Part shown: positions 34,177 through 43,037 of the stretch, piece by piece | Numbering within the stretch: the first letter of the stretch is position 1 | How the letters are laid out: every line of letters starts with the position of its first letter | Source of the DNA: Prevotella sp. ne3005 | GTDB taxonomy: Bacteria; Bacteroidota; Bacteroidia; Bacteroidales; Bacteroidaceae | DNA length: 64,000 nucleotides | NCBI RefSeq assembly: GCF_900110085.1 | Contig: NZ_FOCK01000002.1 | Location: forward strand, 1 to 64,000 | Direction of reading: 5' to 3' | Made by a program: the position numbers and the translations under genes | Notes under the pieces: model-generated | The model's input: only the letters and a program-made list of their open reading frames with translations | What the model was told of the DNA's origin: nothing | The model's database searches: none

Positions 34177-34824
34177 ATGAAAATAGATTTTGAAAAGTGC
34201 GGTGGACTAGTCCCCGCTATTATACAGGATGCCCAGACCAAGAATGTGCTGATGCTGGGATATATGAATCAAGAAGCTCTCGACAAGACGCTTGAAACCA
34301 AGAAGGTCACTTTCTGGAGCCGTAGCCGTAATTGTCTTTGGACAAAAGGAGAGACGTCTGGCAACTTCCTCCATATGGTAGACATCAAAATCGACTGCGA
34401 TAATGACACACTGCTCGTAAAAGCCAATCCAGATGGTCCTACCTGTCATACTGGTACTGACACCTGCTGGGGTGAAGTCAACGAGCAGAATCCCCTACTC
34501 TTCCTGACAGAGTTGCAGGACTTTATCAACCGTCGTCATAATGAGATGCCAGAGGGTAGTTACACGACGAAGCTATTCAAGGATGGTATCAACAAGATAG
34601 CCCAGAAAGTGGGTGAAGAGGCTCTCGAGACAGTCATCGAGGCCACGAACGGCACCTCAGAGCACCTGGTCTATGAAGCCAGCGACCTGTTATATCACCT
34701 TGTGGTGATGCTCGCCAGCAAAGGCTTGCGTATAGAACAGGTGGCCGAAGAACTGCACAAGCGCCATGATCCTAATTGGGACAAGAAGCGCCGTGAGGCA
34801 AAGGCCAAGGGTGAGATGAAATAG
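34177..34824 (+). CDS. hisIE: Bifunctional phosphoribosyl-AMP cyclohydrolase / phosphoribosyl-ATP pyrophosphatase
   Basis: A 215-residue fusion. The HisI part (about 1-115) holds MLGYMNQEAL, WSRSRNCLWTKGETSGN and the metal-binding CHTGTDTCW. The HisE part (about 120-205) has SYTTKLF and KVGEEALETVIEA. It catalyses steps 2 and 3 of histidine synthesis. One base separates it from hisF; a 27-bp gap leads to the ftsE-like gene. Confidence 0.96.
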   Translation: MKIDFEKCGGLVPAIIQDAQTKNVLMLGYMNQEALDKTLETKKVTFWSRSRNCLWTKGETSGNFLHMVDIKIDCDNDTLLVKANPDGPTCHTGTDTCWGEVNEQNPLLFLTELQDFINRRHNEMPEGSYTTKLFKDGINKIAQKVGEEALETVIEATNGTSEHLVYEASDLLYHLVVMLASKGLRIEQVAEELHKRHDPNWDKKRREAKAKGEMK

Positions 34825-34851
34825 TAAAAATGTCAAATAGTCATATAAACG

Positions 34852-35535
34852 ATGCTGATAAATTACAAGAATGTCAATATCTACCAACAACAGGAAAACA
34901 AGGTGTTGGAGAATGTTTGCTTTCAGGTTGAGGAAGGTGAGTTCGTCTATATTATCGGACGTGTTGGCTCCGGTAAGAGTTCACTGCTGAAAACGCTCTA
35001 TTGTGACCTTGATGTTGACGAGGCAGAAGAAGCCAATGTGCTGGGCTATGACCTTCTGACCATCCGACGCAAGGAGATACCTGCCCTGCGTAAGCAGTTG
35101 GGCGTCGTGTTCCAGAACTTCCTGCTGCTGAACGACCGTTCTGTCTATCGGAATCTCTATTTTGTTTTGAGGGCCACAGGATGGAAAGACAAAAAACAAA
35201 TCGACGAACGCATCAATGAAGTACTGGCTTTGATCGGACTTCAGGACAAGATTGCCAAGATGCCCCACGAGTTGTCTGGTGGTGAGCAGCAGCGTATCGC
35301 TATTGCCCGTGCCATTTTGAACCATCCCAAGCTGATCATTGCTGATGAGCCAACGGGGAACTTGGACAAGGAAACGGCCGACAACATCATGCAACTGCTC
35401 CACAGCATCGCTGAGACAGGTACAGCTGTCATCATGTCAACCCATAACATCGGATTACTGAACAAATACCCGGGAAGAGCCTACCAGTGTCAGGATGGGC
35501 AAATTGGAGAAGTGACTATCAGAAAAGCAGAGTAA
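34852..35535 (+). CDS. ftsE: FtsE-like ABC transporter ATPase
   Basis: A 227-residue ABC ATPase: Walker A GRVGSGKSS, Q-loop VVFQNFLLL, signature LSGGEQQRIAIARAI, Walker B LIIADEPTGNLD and the switch STHN. The length and the EGEFVYIIGRVGSGKSS context match the FtsE/LolD group. FtsEX controls septal peptidoglycan hydrolases. No ftsX gene lies next to it; the flanking genes are hisIE and lysC. It could instead pair with a distant MacB/FtsX-type permease. Confidence 0.8.
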   Translation: MLINYKNVNIYQQQENKVLENVCFQVEEGEFVYIIGRVGSGKSSLLKTLYCDLDVDEAEEANVLGYDLLTIRRKEIPALRKQLGVVFQNFLLLNDRSVYRNLYFVLRATGWKDKKQIDERINEVLALIGLQDKIAKMPHELSGGEQQRIAIARAILNHPKLIIADEPTGNLDKETADNIMQLLHSIAETGTAVIMSTHNIGLLNKYPGRAYQCQDGQIGEVTIRKAE

Positions 35536-35557
35536 TAATCATAAAAATATAAGGATC

Positions 35558-36877
35558 ATGAAAGTAATGAAATTCGGCGGTACTTCCGTCGGTACTCCCC
35601 AGAGAATGAAAGAGGTGACCACATTGGTTACCAAGTCAGGAGAACCTGTTTTCGTAGTACTCTCTGCGATGTCAGGTACCACCAACTCACTTGTCGAGAT
35701 TTCTGATTATCTCTACAAGAAGAATCCTGATGGTGCCAATGAGGTGATCAATCGCTTGGAGCAGAAATACGACAGACATGTGGAAGAGCTTTATACAAGT
35801 GCGGAAACGAAGGCTGCCACCCGTGATTTTCTGCGCGATGAGTTCGACTATCTGCGTTCCTTCACCAAGGAACTCTTTACTAGTTTTGAAGAGAAGAGCA
35901 TCGTGGCTCAGGGAGAGATCATCTCAACCAATATGGTGGTCAACTATATGAAAGAGCAGGGCATCAACGCCGTTCTATTGAACGCACTCGACTTCATGCG
36001 TACCGACAAGAACTCAGAGCCGGACCCTGTCTACATTAAAGAAAAACTCCGTGGTATTCTTGATGAAAACCAGGGCGCACAGGTCTATATCACACAAGGC
36101 TTTATCTGTCGTAATGCCTATGGCGAAATTGACAACCTGCAGCGTGGTGGCTCCGACTATACCGCCTCACTTATCGGTGCAGCTATCAATGCAGAGGAGA
36201 TTCAGATCTGGACGGATATCGATGGCATGCACAACAACGACCCTCGTGTGGTTGACAAGACCGAGCCTGTACACCAACTACATTTCGAAGAGGCTGCTGA
36301 GTTAGCCTATTTCGGAGCCAAGATCCTCCACCCCACCTGTGTTCAGCCTGCCAAGTATGCTGGCATTCCTGTTCGTCTGTTGAACACGATGGATCCTGAT
36401 GCCGAAGGCACCACGATCAGTAATAAGACTGAATATGGTAAGATTAAGGCCATTGCTGCTAAGGATAATATCACAGCCATCAAGATCAAGTCAAGCCGCA
36501 TGCTTCTGGCTACAGGCTTCCTGCGTAAAGTGTTCGAGATCTTCGAGAGTTACCAGACAAGTATTGACATGATCTGCACCTCTGAGGTAGGTGTATCTAT
36601 GAGTATCGACAACAACTCACACCTTGGCGAGATTGTCGACGAACTGAAAAAGTACGGTACCGTTACTGTCGACACTAATATGTGTATCATCTGCGTCGTT
36701 GGTGATCTCGACTGGTCGAACATCGGCTTTGAGACCCTGGCGCTCGATGCCCTGAAGGATATCCCGGTACGTATGGTCAGCTATGGCGGCTCTAACTATA
36801 ACATCTCCTTCCTGATCCGTGAGGAGGACAAGAAGCGTGCCCTCCAAAATCTGAGTAACACGATTTTCTATAAATAA
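35558..36877 (+). CDS. lysC: Aspartate kinase
   Basis: A 439-residue monofunctional aspartokinase, the first committed step of the lysine/threonine/methionine branch. The N-terminus VMKFGGTSVGTPQRM binds substrate, QGFICRNAYGEIDNLQRGGSDYTASL is the kinase core, and two ACT domains fill the C-terminus (from about residue 300: AIKIKSSRMLLATGF; ICVVGDL). It is followed without a gap by lysA. ACT domains suggest feedback control by lysine or threonine; no lysine riboswitch is visible upstream. Confidence 0.95.
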   Translation: MKVMKFGGTSVGTPQRMKEVTTLVTKSGEPVFVVLSAMSGTTNSLVEISDYLYKKNPDGANEVINRLEQKYDRHVEELYTSAETKAATRDFLRDEFDYLRSFTKELFTSFEEKSIVAQGEIISTNMVVNYMKEQGINAVLLNALDFMRTDKNSEPDPVYIKEKLRGILDENQGAQVYITQGFICRNAYGEIDNLQRGGSDYTASLIGAAINAEEIQIWTDIDGMHNNDPRVVDKTEPVHQLHFEEAAELAYFGAKILHPTCVQPAKYAGIPVRLLNTMDPDAEGTTISNKTEYGKIKAIAAKDNITAIKIKSSRMLLATGFLRKVFEIFESYQTSIDMICTSEVGVSMSIDNNSHLGEIVDELKKYGTVTVDTNMCIICVVGDLDWSNIGFETLALDALKDIPVRMVSYGGSNYNISFLIREEDKKRALQNLSNTIFYK

Positions 36878-38038
36878 ATGGCAAAAGGACATTTCCCGGT
36901 AGAAAAATTGCAGTCGATACAGACGCCTTTCTACTATTACGACACAGAACTACTGCGCCAGACGCTTCGCACCATCAACGAGGAGGCAGGCAAACATGAG
37001 GGCTTTGTGGTGCACTATGCAGTGAAAGCCAATGCCAACCCCCGATTGCTTCGTATCATTCGAGAGGCAGGTCTTGGTGCCGACTGCGTCAGTGGCGGTG
37101 AGATTGAGGCCTCAGTCAAGGCTGGCTTCCCTGCTTCGAAAATCGTCTATGCAGGTGTTGGCAAGAGCGACTGGGAGATTAATCTCGGACTTGATAATGA
37201 TATCTTCTGCTTTAACGTTGAGAGCATTCCAGAACTGGAGGTCATCAACGAACTGGCAGCCCAGAAAGGAAAGGTAGCCCGAGTGGCCTTCCGTCTGAAC
37301 CCCAATGTGGGGGCACATACACATGCCAACATCACTACAGGTCTGGCAGAGAACAAGTTTGGCATCGCCATGCGTGACATGTTGACCGTGATTGCCGAAG
37401 CTGAGTGCATGGCCAACGTGAAGTTCGTGGGATTGCATTTCCACATTGGTTCACAGATACTTGACATGGGTGACTTCCAGGCTCTTTGCAATCGTGTAAA
37501 CGAGTTACAGGACGAGTTGGAGCGTCATCGCATCCATGTGGAGCATATCAACGTAGGTGGAGGCTTGGGAGTCGATTACGAACATCCGAATCGTTTGCCC
37601 ATTCCTGACTTCAAGGCCTATTTTGATACCTATGCCAAGAAACTGAAATTACGAAATGGTCAGACCCTGCACTTTGAGTTGGGACGAGCTGTGGTGGCAC
37701 AGTGTGGCAGCTTGATTACGCGTACCTTATATATAAAAGAAGGCGCTACAAAGAAGTTCGCCATCGTAGATGCTGGCTTCCCTGATTTAATCCGCCCAGC
37801 CCTCTATCAGGCATACCATAAGATTGAGAATATCACAAGTGAGGAACCCATAGAATCATACGATGTGGTAGGACCGATTTGCGAGTCGACAGATGTCTTC
37901 GCAAAACAGACCGACTTGAATGGTGCCCGTCGTGGTGACCTGATGGCCATCCGTTCTGCTGGTGCCTATGGCGAAATCATGGCATCGCAGTACAACTGCC
38001 GTAAGCTTCCCATTGGTTATATGAGTGACGAGATATGA
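36878..38038 (+). CDS. lysA: Diaminopimelate decarboxylase
   Basis: A 386-residue PLP-dependent fold III decarboxylase making lysine from meso-diaminopimelate. The PLP lysine is in HYAVKANANPRLL; GLHFHIGSQI and NVGGGLGVDYEH bind cofactor phosphate; the catalytic Cys lies in GPICESTDVFA. It starts directly after the lysC stop and overlaps the next gene by 4 bp. Confidence 0.95.
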   Translation: MAKGHFPVEKLQSIQTPFYYYDTELLRQTLRTINEEAGKHEGFVVHYAVKANANPRLLRIIREAGLGADCVSGGEIEASVKAGFPASKIVYAGVGKSDWEINLGLDNDIFCFNVESIPELEVINELAAQKGKVARVAFRLNPNVGAHTHANITTGLAENKFGIAMRDMLTVIAEAECMANVKFVGLHFHIGSQILDMGDFQALCNRVNELQDELERHRIHVEHINVGGGLGVDYEHPNRLPIPDFKAYFDTYAKKLKLRNGQTLHFELGRAVVAQCGSLITRTLYIKEGATKKFAIVDAGFPDLIRPALYQAYHKIENITSEEPIESYDVVGPICESTDVFAKQTDLNGARRGDLMAIRSAGAYGEIMASQYNCRKLPIGYMSDEI

Positions 38039-38694
38039 AAGAAAGTTTTTCTATAGTTATGACCGTCTATGATCAGGCCTCAGAGCTGGAGTCAAACCTG
38101 CCGGCATTCCTGACGCAGGAGTATGAGCCTGGCTATGAGGTAATCGTGGTCGACGAGACTTCTACAGACAATACAGAGGATGTGTTGAAGATTATGAAGA
38201 ATGACTATCCACACCTCTATACCACTTTCCTTCCCAAGCCTAATCGGCAAGTTACCCGCCGTAAGCTTGCTATTAATATTGGTTCGAAAGCGGCTAAGAA
38301 TGAATGGATTATCATTACGAAAATTGAACACAAGCCCATAGCGTCAGATATCTTGCAGGCCATCGGTCAGGTACATGATCAAGAGGCTGAGCTGACGTTA
38401 GGCTATATGGGTAAGAAGGGAATTCGCCTGCAGCCCTTCGACACGGTAGAGGAAGCCGGGAACCACATCCTGAAGGCAGAGCGAAAGCTCAGAATGATCT
38501 TCAATCGGAACCAGCGGATGAGCTATCTCTGGGGCAGATACGATTTTATCATCATCCCGAAGAACTGTCTTGTCAGATTACTGGGATTCTATGAACATAA
38601 GATTACCTGGTCCCATCTCATCAGCATCAGGTTCGGTATCTTGTGGCAGAGTTTGATACGGCGCTCCTCTACGACCACGCTTGTGACTCAGTAG
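38035..38694 (+). CDS. Family 2-like glycosyltransferase with altered DxD site
   Basis: A 219-residue GT-A fold protein. The N-terminal FSIVMTVYDQ and EVIVVDETSTDNTEDVL segments match GT2 enzymes. Where active enzymes have TDADCxP (metal-binding DxD), this one reads TKIEHKP, so metal-dependent catalysis is doubtful. The C-terminal 60 residues contain a short hydrophobic or amphipathic region (LVRLLGFYEHK; SIRFGILWQSLI) that may attach to the membrane. It sits between lysA (4-bp overlap) and a second unusual glycosyltransferase (22-bp gap). The acceptor is unknown. Confidence 0.7.
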   Translation: MKESFSIVMTVYDQASELESNLPAFLTQEYEPGYEVIVVDETSTDNTEDVLKIMKNDYPHLYTTFLPKPNRQVTRRKLAINIGSKAAKNEWIIITKIEHKPIASDILQAIGQVHDQEAELTLGYMGKKGIRLQPFDTVEEAGNHILKAERKLRMIFNRNQRMSYLWGRYDFIIIPKNCLVRLLGFYEHKITWSHLISIRFGILWQSLIRRSSTTTLVTQ

Positions 38695-38716
38695 TACCCT
38701 TCAGAAGTATAAGCAC

Positions 38717-39784
38717 ATGAAAGTCCTGCATGTTTATCCTGAATCCAACCACCTCATCCAGCATCATGTCATGATGCTGACAGAAGGCTTGCGGCAGAGT
38801 GCTGAGGTCTATACCGCCAGCAAAGGCAGTGCCGCCCGCCAGATAATAACAGATCGGGAACCCGACATCATCCATGTTCATGGCTGTGAACAGCTATTCC
38901 TGCTCCGTACGTTGCGTACGGCTCATAAGGAAGGAGTCCGTACGGTTATCACACCTCACGGACAACTTGAACCCTGGGGGATGCAACAGCAGGACAACAA
39001 GGACAAGGTAGGAAGATGGCTGATGCTACGCGACTGCATATCCAGTGCCTATGCCGTTATCACACTTGGCCGGTTGGAACGTATCAACTTTGAGGCATTG
39101 GGGTGGAACCCTCGTCTTGAGGAAATACACAATGCTGTTACCACGAATGCCACTACCCAGCAGGAGATGTGCTCCAAGACTTTTGCTGTCTATCAGAAAA
39201 TCATCGACTCAAATACCATTGAGCAGATGGACGAAGACAGCGTCAAGACGCTTTCTGTCATCATCAAGGCGGGCATCACAGGTGATCGCAGATGGATCAG
39301 CGAACCTCCAATGACCAGCCCCGACTGGCGACGGTTGCTCATCTATGCAGAACAGGAGAATATCCGTAACTATGTAGATTATGGCATCAACATACTCGGT
39401 CTTTCTACGCCGATTCTCGACACCGAACACATTTGTGCCTACTACCCAAGCAGTTATATCCGGCCGCGACCACTGAAAGAGTTAGTGGGCAACTATCAGG
39501 GCGACGAAAATGCCTATATAGTCAAGATGATACAGCAGATTCATAAACAGCCGCTACTTCTCCACCTCATCGAACTGACCCGCGAGCTATATCGCGACAG
39601 CATCGACGACGAGCGCATTGCAGAACTACTGGAGAAGAAAAGCCTCACGGTATATGCCGCACGGCTGATGCAGGTGTTGGCTGAGCAGACACAGCTTGAC
39701 GAGGGCTACATGCCCATCGCCCCTATTGACGACAAACGAACCCAACAAATACGTAATACGCTAAAAAACCACTTAAAGATATGA
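38717..39784 (+). CDS. GT-B N-terminal-domain protein with unfamiliar C-terminal half
   Basis: A 355-residue protein. Residues 1-150 resemble the acceptor-binding Rossmann domain of family 4 glycosyltransferases (MKVLHVYPES, DIIHVHGCEQ, VITPHGQLEPWGM, NFEALGWNP, HNAV). The expected nucleotide-sugar domain with G-R-x-x-x-K-G and E-x7-E motifs is missing. Instead residues 150-355 are mostly helical and unfamiliar. It may be a non-catalytic partner of the preceding GT2-like protein or a divergent enzyme. It overlaps fbp by 4 bp. Confidence 0.6.
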   Translation: MKVLHVYPESNHLIQHHVMMLTEGLRQSAEVYTASKGSAARQIITDREPDIIHVHGCEQLFLLRTLRTAHKEGVRTVITPHGQLEPWGMQQQDNKDKVGRWLMLRDCISSAYAVITLGRLERINFEALGWNPRLEEIHNAVTTNATTQQEMCSKTFAVYQKIIDSNTIEQMDEDSVKTLSVIIKAGITGDRRWISEPPMTSPDWRRLLIYAEQENIRNYVDYGINILGLSTPILDTEHICAYYPSSYIRPRPLKELVGNYQGDENAYIVKMIQQIHKQPLLLHLIELTRELYRDSIDDERIAELLEKKSLTVYAARLMQVLAEQTQLDEGYMPIAPIDDKRTQQIRNTLKNHLKI

Positions 39785-41781
39785 CATCAAAGCATCATCA
39801 ACACACACCAGCAGACATGCACTATCTGCAACTGCTCTCACAGTCATTTCCGACCATTGCTGCTGCATCTACAGAGATTATCAACCTCGAAGCCATCATG
39901 GCTTTGCCGAAAGGCACTGAGCACTTCCTGGCCGACATCCATGGTGAAAGCGAGGCCTTCCGTCATGTGCTGAAAAACGCATCTGGAAACATCAAACGAA
40001 AAGTCAACGAGCTCTTCGGCAACGATATCCGCGAGTCAGAGAAAAAGGAACTCTGCACCCTTATCTACTACCCTGAACAGAAGTTGGAACTTATCAAGGC
40101 CCGCGAAACCGACTTGGAGGACTGGTATCGCATTACCATCCACCAGTTAGTAAAGGTGTGCCGCGATGTATCTTCGAAATACACGCGTTCCAAGGTGCAT
40201 AAATCCTTACCCGATGAGTTCTCCTACATCATCCAAGAACTGCTCCACGAGAGTCTTTCCGACATCGACAAAGCCGCCTATGTCAGCGTGATTGTCAACA
40301 CGATTATCTCAACAGGACGTGCCGATGACTTCATCTGTGCCATCTGCAATGTCATACAGCGCCTTGCTATCGACCAGCTCCATATTTTGGGCGACATTTA
40401 CGACCGAGGGCCTGGTGCACATATTATCATGGATACCCTGCGGCAGTACCATTCGTGGGATATCCAGTGGGGAAATCACGACATCCTTTGGATGGGTGCT
40501 TCGGCAGGTAACAATGCCTGCATATGTAATGTACTGCGCCTCTGTCTGCGCTATGCCAACTTGGCCACCATAGAAGAATACGGCATCAACCTCGTGCCCC
40601 TCGCCACCTATGCTCTCGAAGCCTACGGCAACGACCCATGTGAAGAGTTCTTGCCGAAGTTGCTGCCAGGCAACGCTATGGATGACAAGGACCTTCAGTT
40701 AACGGCCAAGATGCACAAGGCCATCGCCGTTATCCAATTCAAAGAAGAGGCCGCTATCATCAGTCGCCATCCTGAATGGGAAATGAACGACCGTCTGCTC
40801 TTCAACAACATCGACTATGAACGTGGCATTTGCACCATTGATGGTCGTGACTATGAGATGAAGAGCTGCCACTTCCCTTCCATCGACCCCAAGTCGCCCA
40901 ATACGCTTACCGATGAGGAGAATGATCTCATGCAGAAGTTACACCACTCATTCCGCGTCTGTGAGAAGCTAAAGAAGCATATCCGCACCCTACTCTCCCA
41001 TGGCTGTATGTACACCATTAGCAATTCCAACCTGCTTTTCCACGCCAGTTGTCCTCTCAACGATGACGGCTCACTCAAAGAGGTGGAAATCTACCCTGGT
41101 ACCACCTATAGCGGTAAGGACCTCATGCACAACATCGGAATGATGATTCGTGCGGCCTTCACAAACGGTATTACCAGCGACCAACAAGAAGAATATCCTC
41201 GCGACTATGCACGCGACTACTTCCTCTACCTTTGGTGTGGCAAAAATTCTCCCCTCTTTGACAAATCGAAAATGGCTACTTTTGAACGCTATTTCCTCAA
41301 GGACAAGGAGACCTACAAGGAAGAAAAAGGCAACTACTTCAAACTGCGCGATTCGGAAGAAGTGTGCGACCGTATCCTCGATGCGTTTGAGGTGAAGGGC
41401 GACAACCGTCATATCATCAACGGACATGTTCCCGTACATGCTTCTAAGGGCGAGAATCCTATCAAGGCAGGCGGCAAACTGATGGTTATCGATGGTGGTT
41501 TCTCAGAGGCCTATCACAACGAGACTGGCATTGCCGGCTACACGCTTGTTTACCATTCCCGAGGCTTCCAGCTCGTACAGCACGAGCCGTTCACTTCTCA
41601 GCAAGATGCCATTGAACGCGAGATTGACATCAAGTCGACCACTCAAATCATCGAGATGTCGGCTCACCGCATGCTCGTTGCCGATACCGACAAGGGACGG
41701 GAACTTAAGGAACAAGTCTCCGACCTTAAACAACTACTATACGCCTATCGTCACGGCATCATCAAAGAGAAGCGTATATGA
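39781..41781 (+). CDS. fbp: Class III fructose-1,6-bisphosphatase
   Basis: A 666-residue protein, close to the length of the B. subtilis-type class III enzyme. The calcineurin-like phosphoesterase site is visible as ADIHGE, LGDIYDRGPGAH and WGNHDILWMGA, with the later INGHVPVHASKGENP and VIDGGFSEAY blocks. It hydrolyses fructose-1,6-bisphosphate in gluconeogenesis. It overlaps both neighbours by 4 bp, an unexpected place between glycosyltransferase-like and secretion-plug genes. Confidence 0.95.
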   Translation: MTSKHHQHTPADMHYLQLLSQSFPTIAAASTEIINLEAIMALPKGTEHFLADIHGESEAFRHVLKNASGNIKRKVNELFGNDIRESEKKELCTLIYYPEQKLELIKARETDLEDWYRITIHQLVKVCRDVSSKYTRSKVHKSLPDEFSYIIQELLHESLSDIDKAAYVSVIVNTIISTGRADDFICAICNVIQRLAIDQLHILGDIYDRGPGAHIIMDTLRQYHSWDIQWGNHDILWMGASAGNNACICNVLRLCLRYANLATIEEYGINLVPLATYALEAYGNDPCEEFLPKLLPGNAMDDKDLQLTAKMHKAIAVIQFKEEAAIISRHPEWEMNDRLLFNNIDYERGICTIDGRDYEMKSCHFPSIDPKSPNTLTDEENDLMQKLHHSFRVCEKLKKHIRTLLSHGCMYTISNSNLLFHASCPLNDDGSLKEVEIYPGTTYSGKDLMHNIGMMIRAAFTNGITSDQQEEYPRDYARDYFLYLWCGKNSPLFDKSKMATFERYFLKDKETYKEEKGNYFKLRDSEEVCDRILDAFEVKGDNRHIINGHVPVHASKGENPIKAGGKLMVIDGGFSEAYHNETGIAGYTLVYHSRGFQLVQHEPFTSQQDAIEREIDIKSTTQIIEMSAHRMLVADTDKGRELKEQVSDLKQLLYAYRHGIIKEKRI

Positions 41782-43037
41782 GATTCCGGTGGACGGCGTT
41801 TATCTTCATGGTTCTGTTGCCTTTAACCATCAGGGCGAGCAACAGGATTTTCAGTCAACAGATCAAAACTTTGCAGGCCGTTGTTAACGACGACTGGCAG
41901 TCTTCTCCTGCCGTCATGCGATTGGGTACCGACGACCTGCTCCGCATCAGTTTCGATGAACTCTCCCACGACTACCATCGCTATTCCTATCATATCGAGC
42001 GCTGTGAACCAGACTGGCAGCTATCGGAGGAAATCTTCGACAGCGATTGGCTCGAGGGGTTCAACGATAATGTTATCGACGACTATGCCACCTCTGTCAA
42101 TACTGTTATCCCCTACACCCATTACAAGTTTGAAATTCCCAACAACCGCTGCCGCCTGAAGATGAGCGGCAACTATCGCCTCCGCATCCTCGATGACGAG
42201 GAGACAGTAGCCAGCGTCGACTTTATGGTGACGGAGCAGACGATGATCTTGTCACTTGAAGCTACCACCAATACCGACATTGATCTGAATCAAAGTCACC
42301 AACAACTATCTGTCAGTCTCAACTATAACGGCACAAGGGTAACCAATCCCGATGAACAAATCTTTATGGTGGTCATGCAGAATGGACGCACAGACAACCA
42401 ACGGAGTAACATCCAACCTACCTTCAGAAATAGCAATGGACTCGACTGGAAACATGTGTCCGACCTCATCTTCGATGCAGGCAACGAATACCATAAGTTC
42501 GAAATCCTCGACCCTAGTCACCCCACGATGGGTATCGACCGAATCACATGGGACGGCGACAACTATCAGGCCTATCCTTTTATCGACGAACCGCGCAGAA
42601 ACTATATCTATGATGAGGACGCCGATGGTGCTTTCTGCGTTCGCAATAGTGACAACCGCGAAAACAACACCACGAGCGAATATGTTTACGTGAACTACCG
42701 TCTGAAAACCCCTTGGACATCAGCAGGCAATATTCTCGTCGACGGCCAATGGACCACCGAGTCACCTGATCATTACATGATGACTCACGATGCCGATACA
42801 GGCCTCTGGCAGGCCCGAATCCTTCAGAAACAGGGTTACTACAATTATCAGTATCTTTTTGAAACTGCTGACGGCTCACGGAGATTTCTGTCCTCAGAGG
42901 GCAGCTTCCATCAGACACAGAACCGTTATCAGGTCTTTGTATACTATAAGGCTACAGGGGATCGTACGTGGCGGCTTACAGCGTTTCGCGGTATTCTGCT
43001 GGCGTCATCTGATGTTTATGATAGAACACTGCAATGA
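41778..43037 (+). CDS. Type IX secretion system plug protein (DUF5103)
   Basis: A 419-residue protein with an N-terminal signal peptide (MRFRWTAFIFMVLLPLTIRA). The beta-rich DUF5103 body has YHIERCEPDWQ, the DYATS..TVIPYTHY block, a middle immunoglobulin-like part, and the GYYNYQYLF segment. In Flavobacterium the homologue plugs the SprA translocon pore; the name follows that family. The last roughly 20 codons (after DRTWRLTAF) are complementary to the 3' end of the opposite regulator gene, a 62-bp overlap, and may be a recent extension. Confidence 0.85.
   Translation: MRFRWTAFIFMVLLPLTIRASNRIFSQQIKTLQAVVNDDWQSSPAVMRLGTDDLLRISFDELSHDYHRYSYHIERCEPDWQLSEEIFDSDWLEGFNDNVIDDYATSVNTVIPYTHYKFEIPNNRCRLKMSGNYRLRILDDEETVASVDFMVTEQTMILSLEATTNTDIDLNQSHQQLSVSLNYNGTRVTNPDEQIFMVVMQNGRTDNQRSNIQPTFRNSNGLDWKHVSDLIFDAGNEYHKFEILDPSHPTMGIDRITWDGDNYQAYPFIDEPRRNYIYDEDADGAFCVRNSDNRENNTTSEYVYVNYRLKTPWTSAGNILVDGQWTTESPDHYMMTHDADTGLWQARILQKQGYYNYQYLFETADGSRRFLSSEGSFHQTQNRYQVFVYYKATGDRTWRLTAFRGILLASSDVYDRTLQ

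Noticed and set aside
35400..35560. Possible lysine riboswitch upstream of lysC
   Set aside because: The 22-bp gap to the preceding gene leaves no room for an aptamer.
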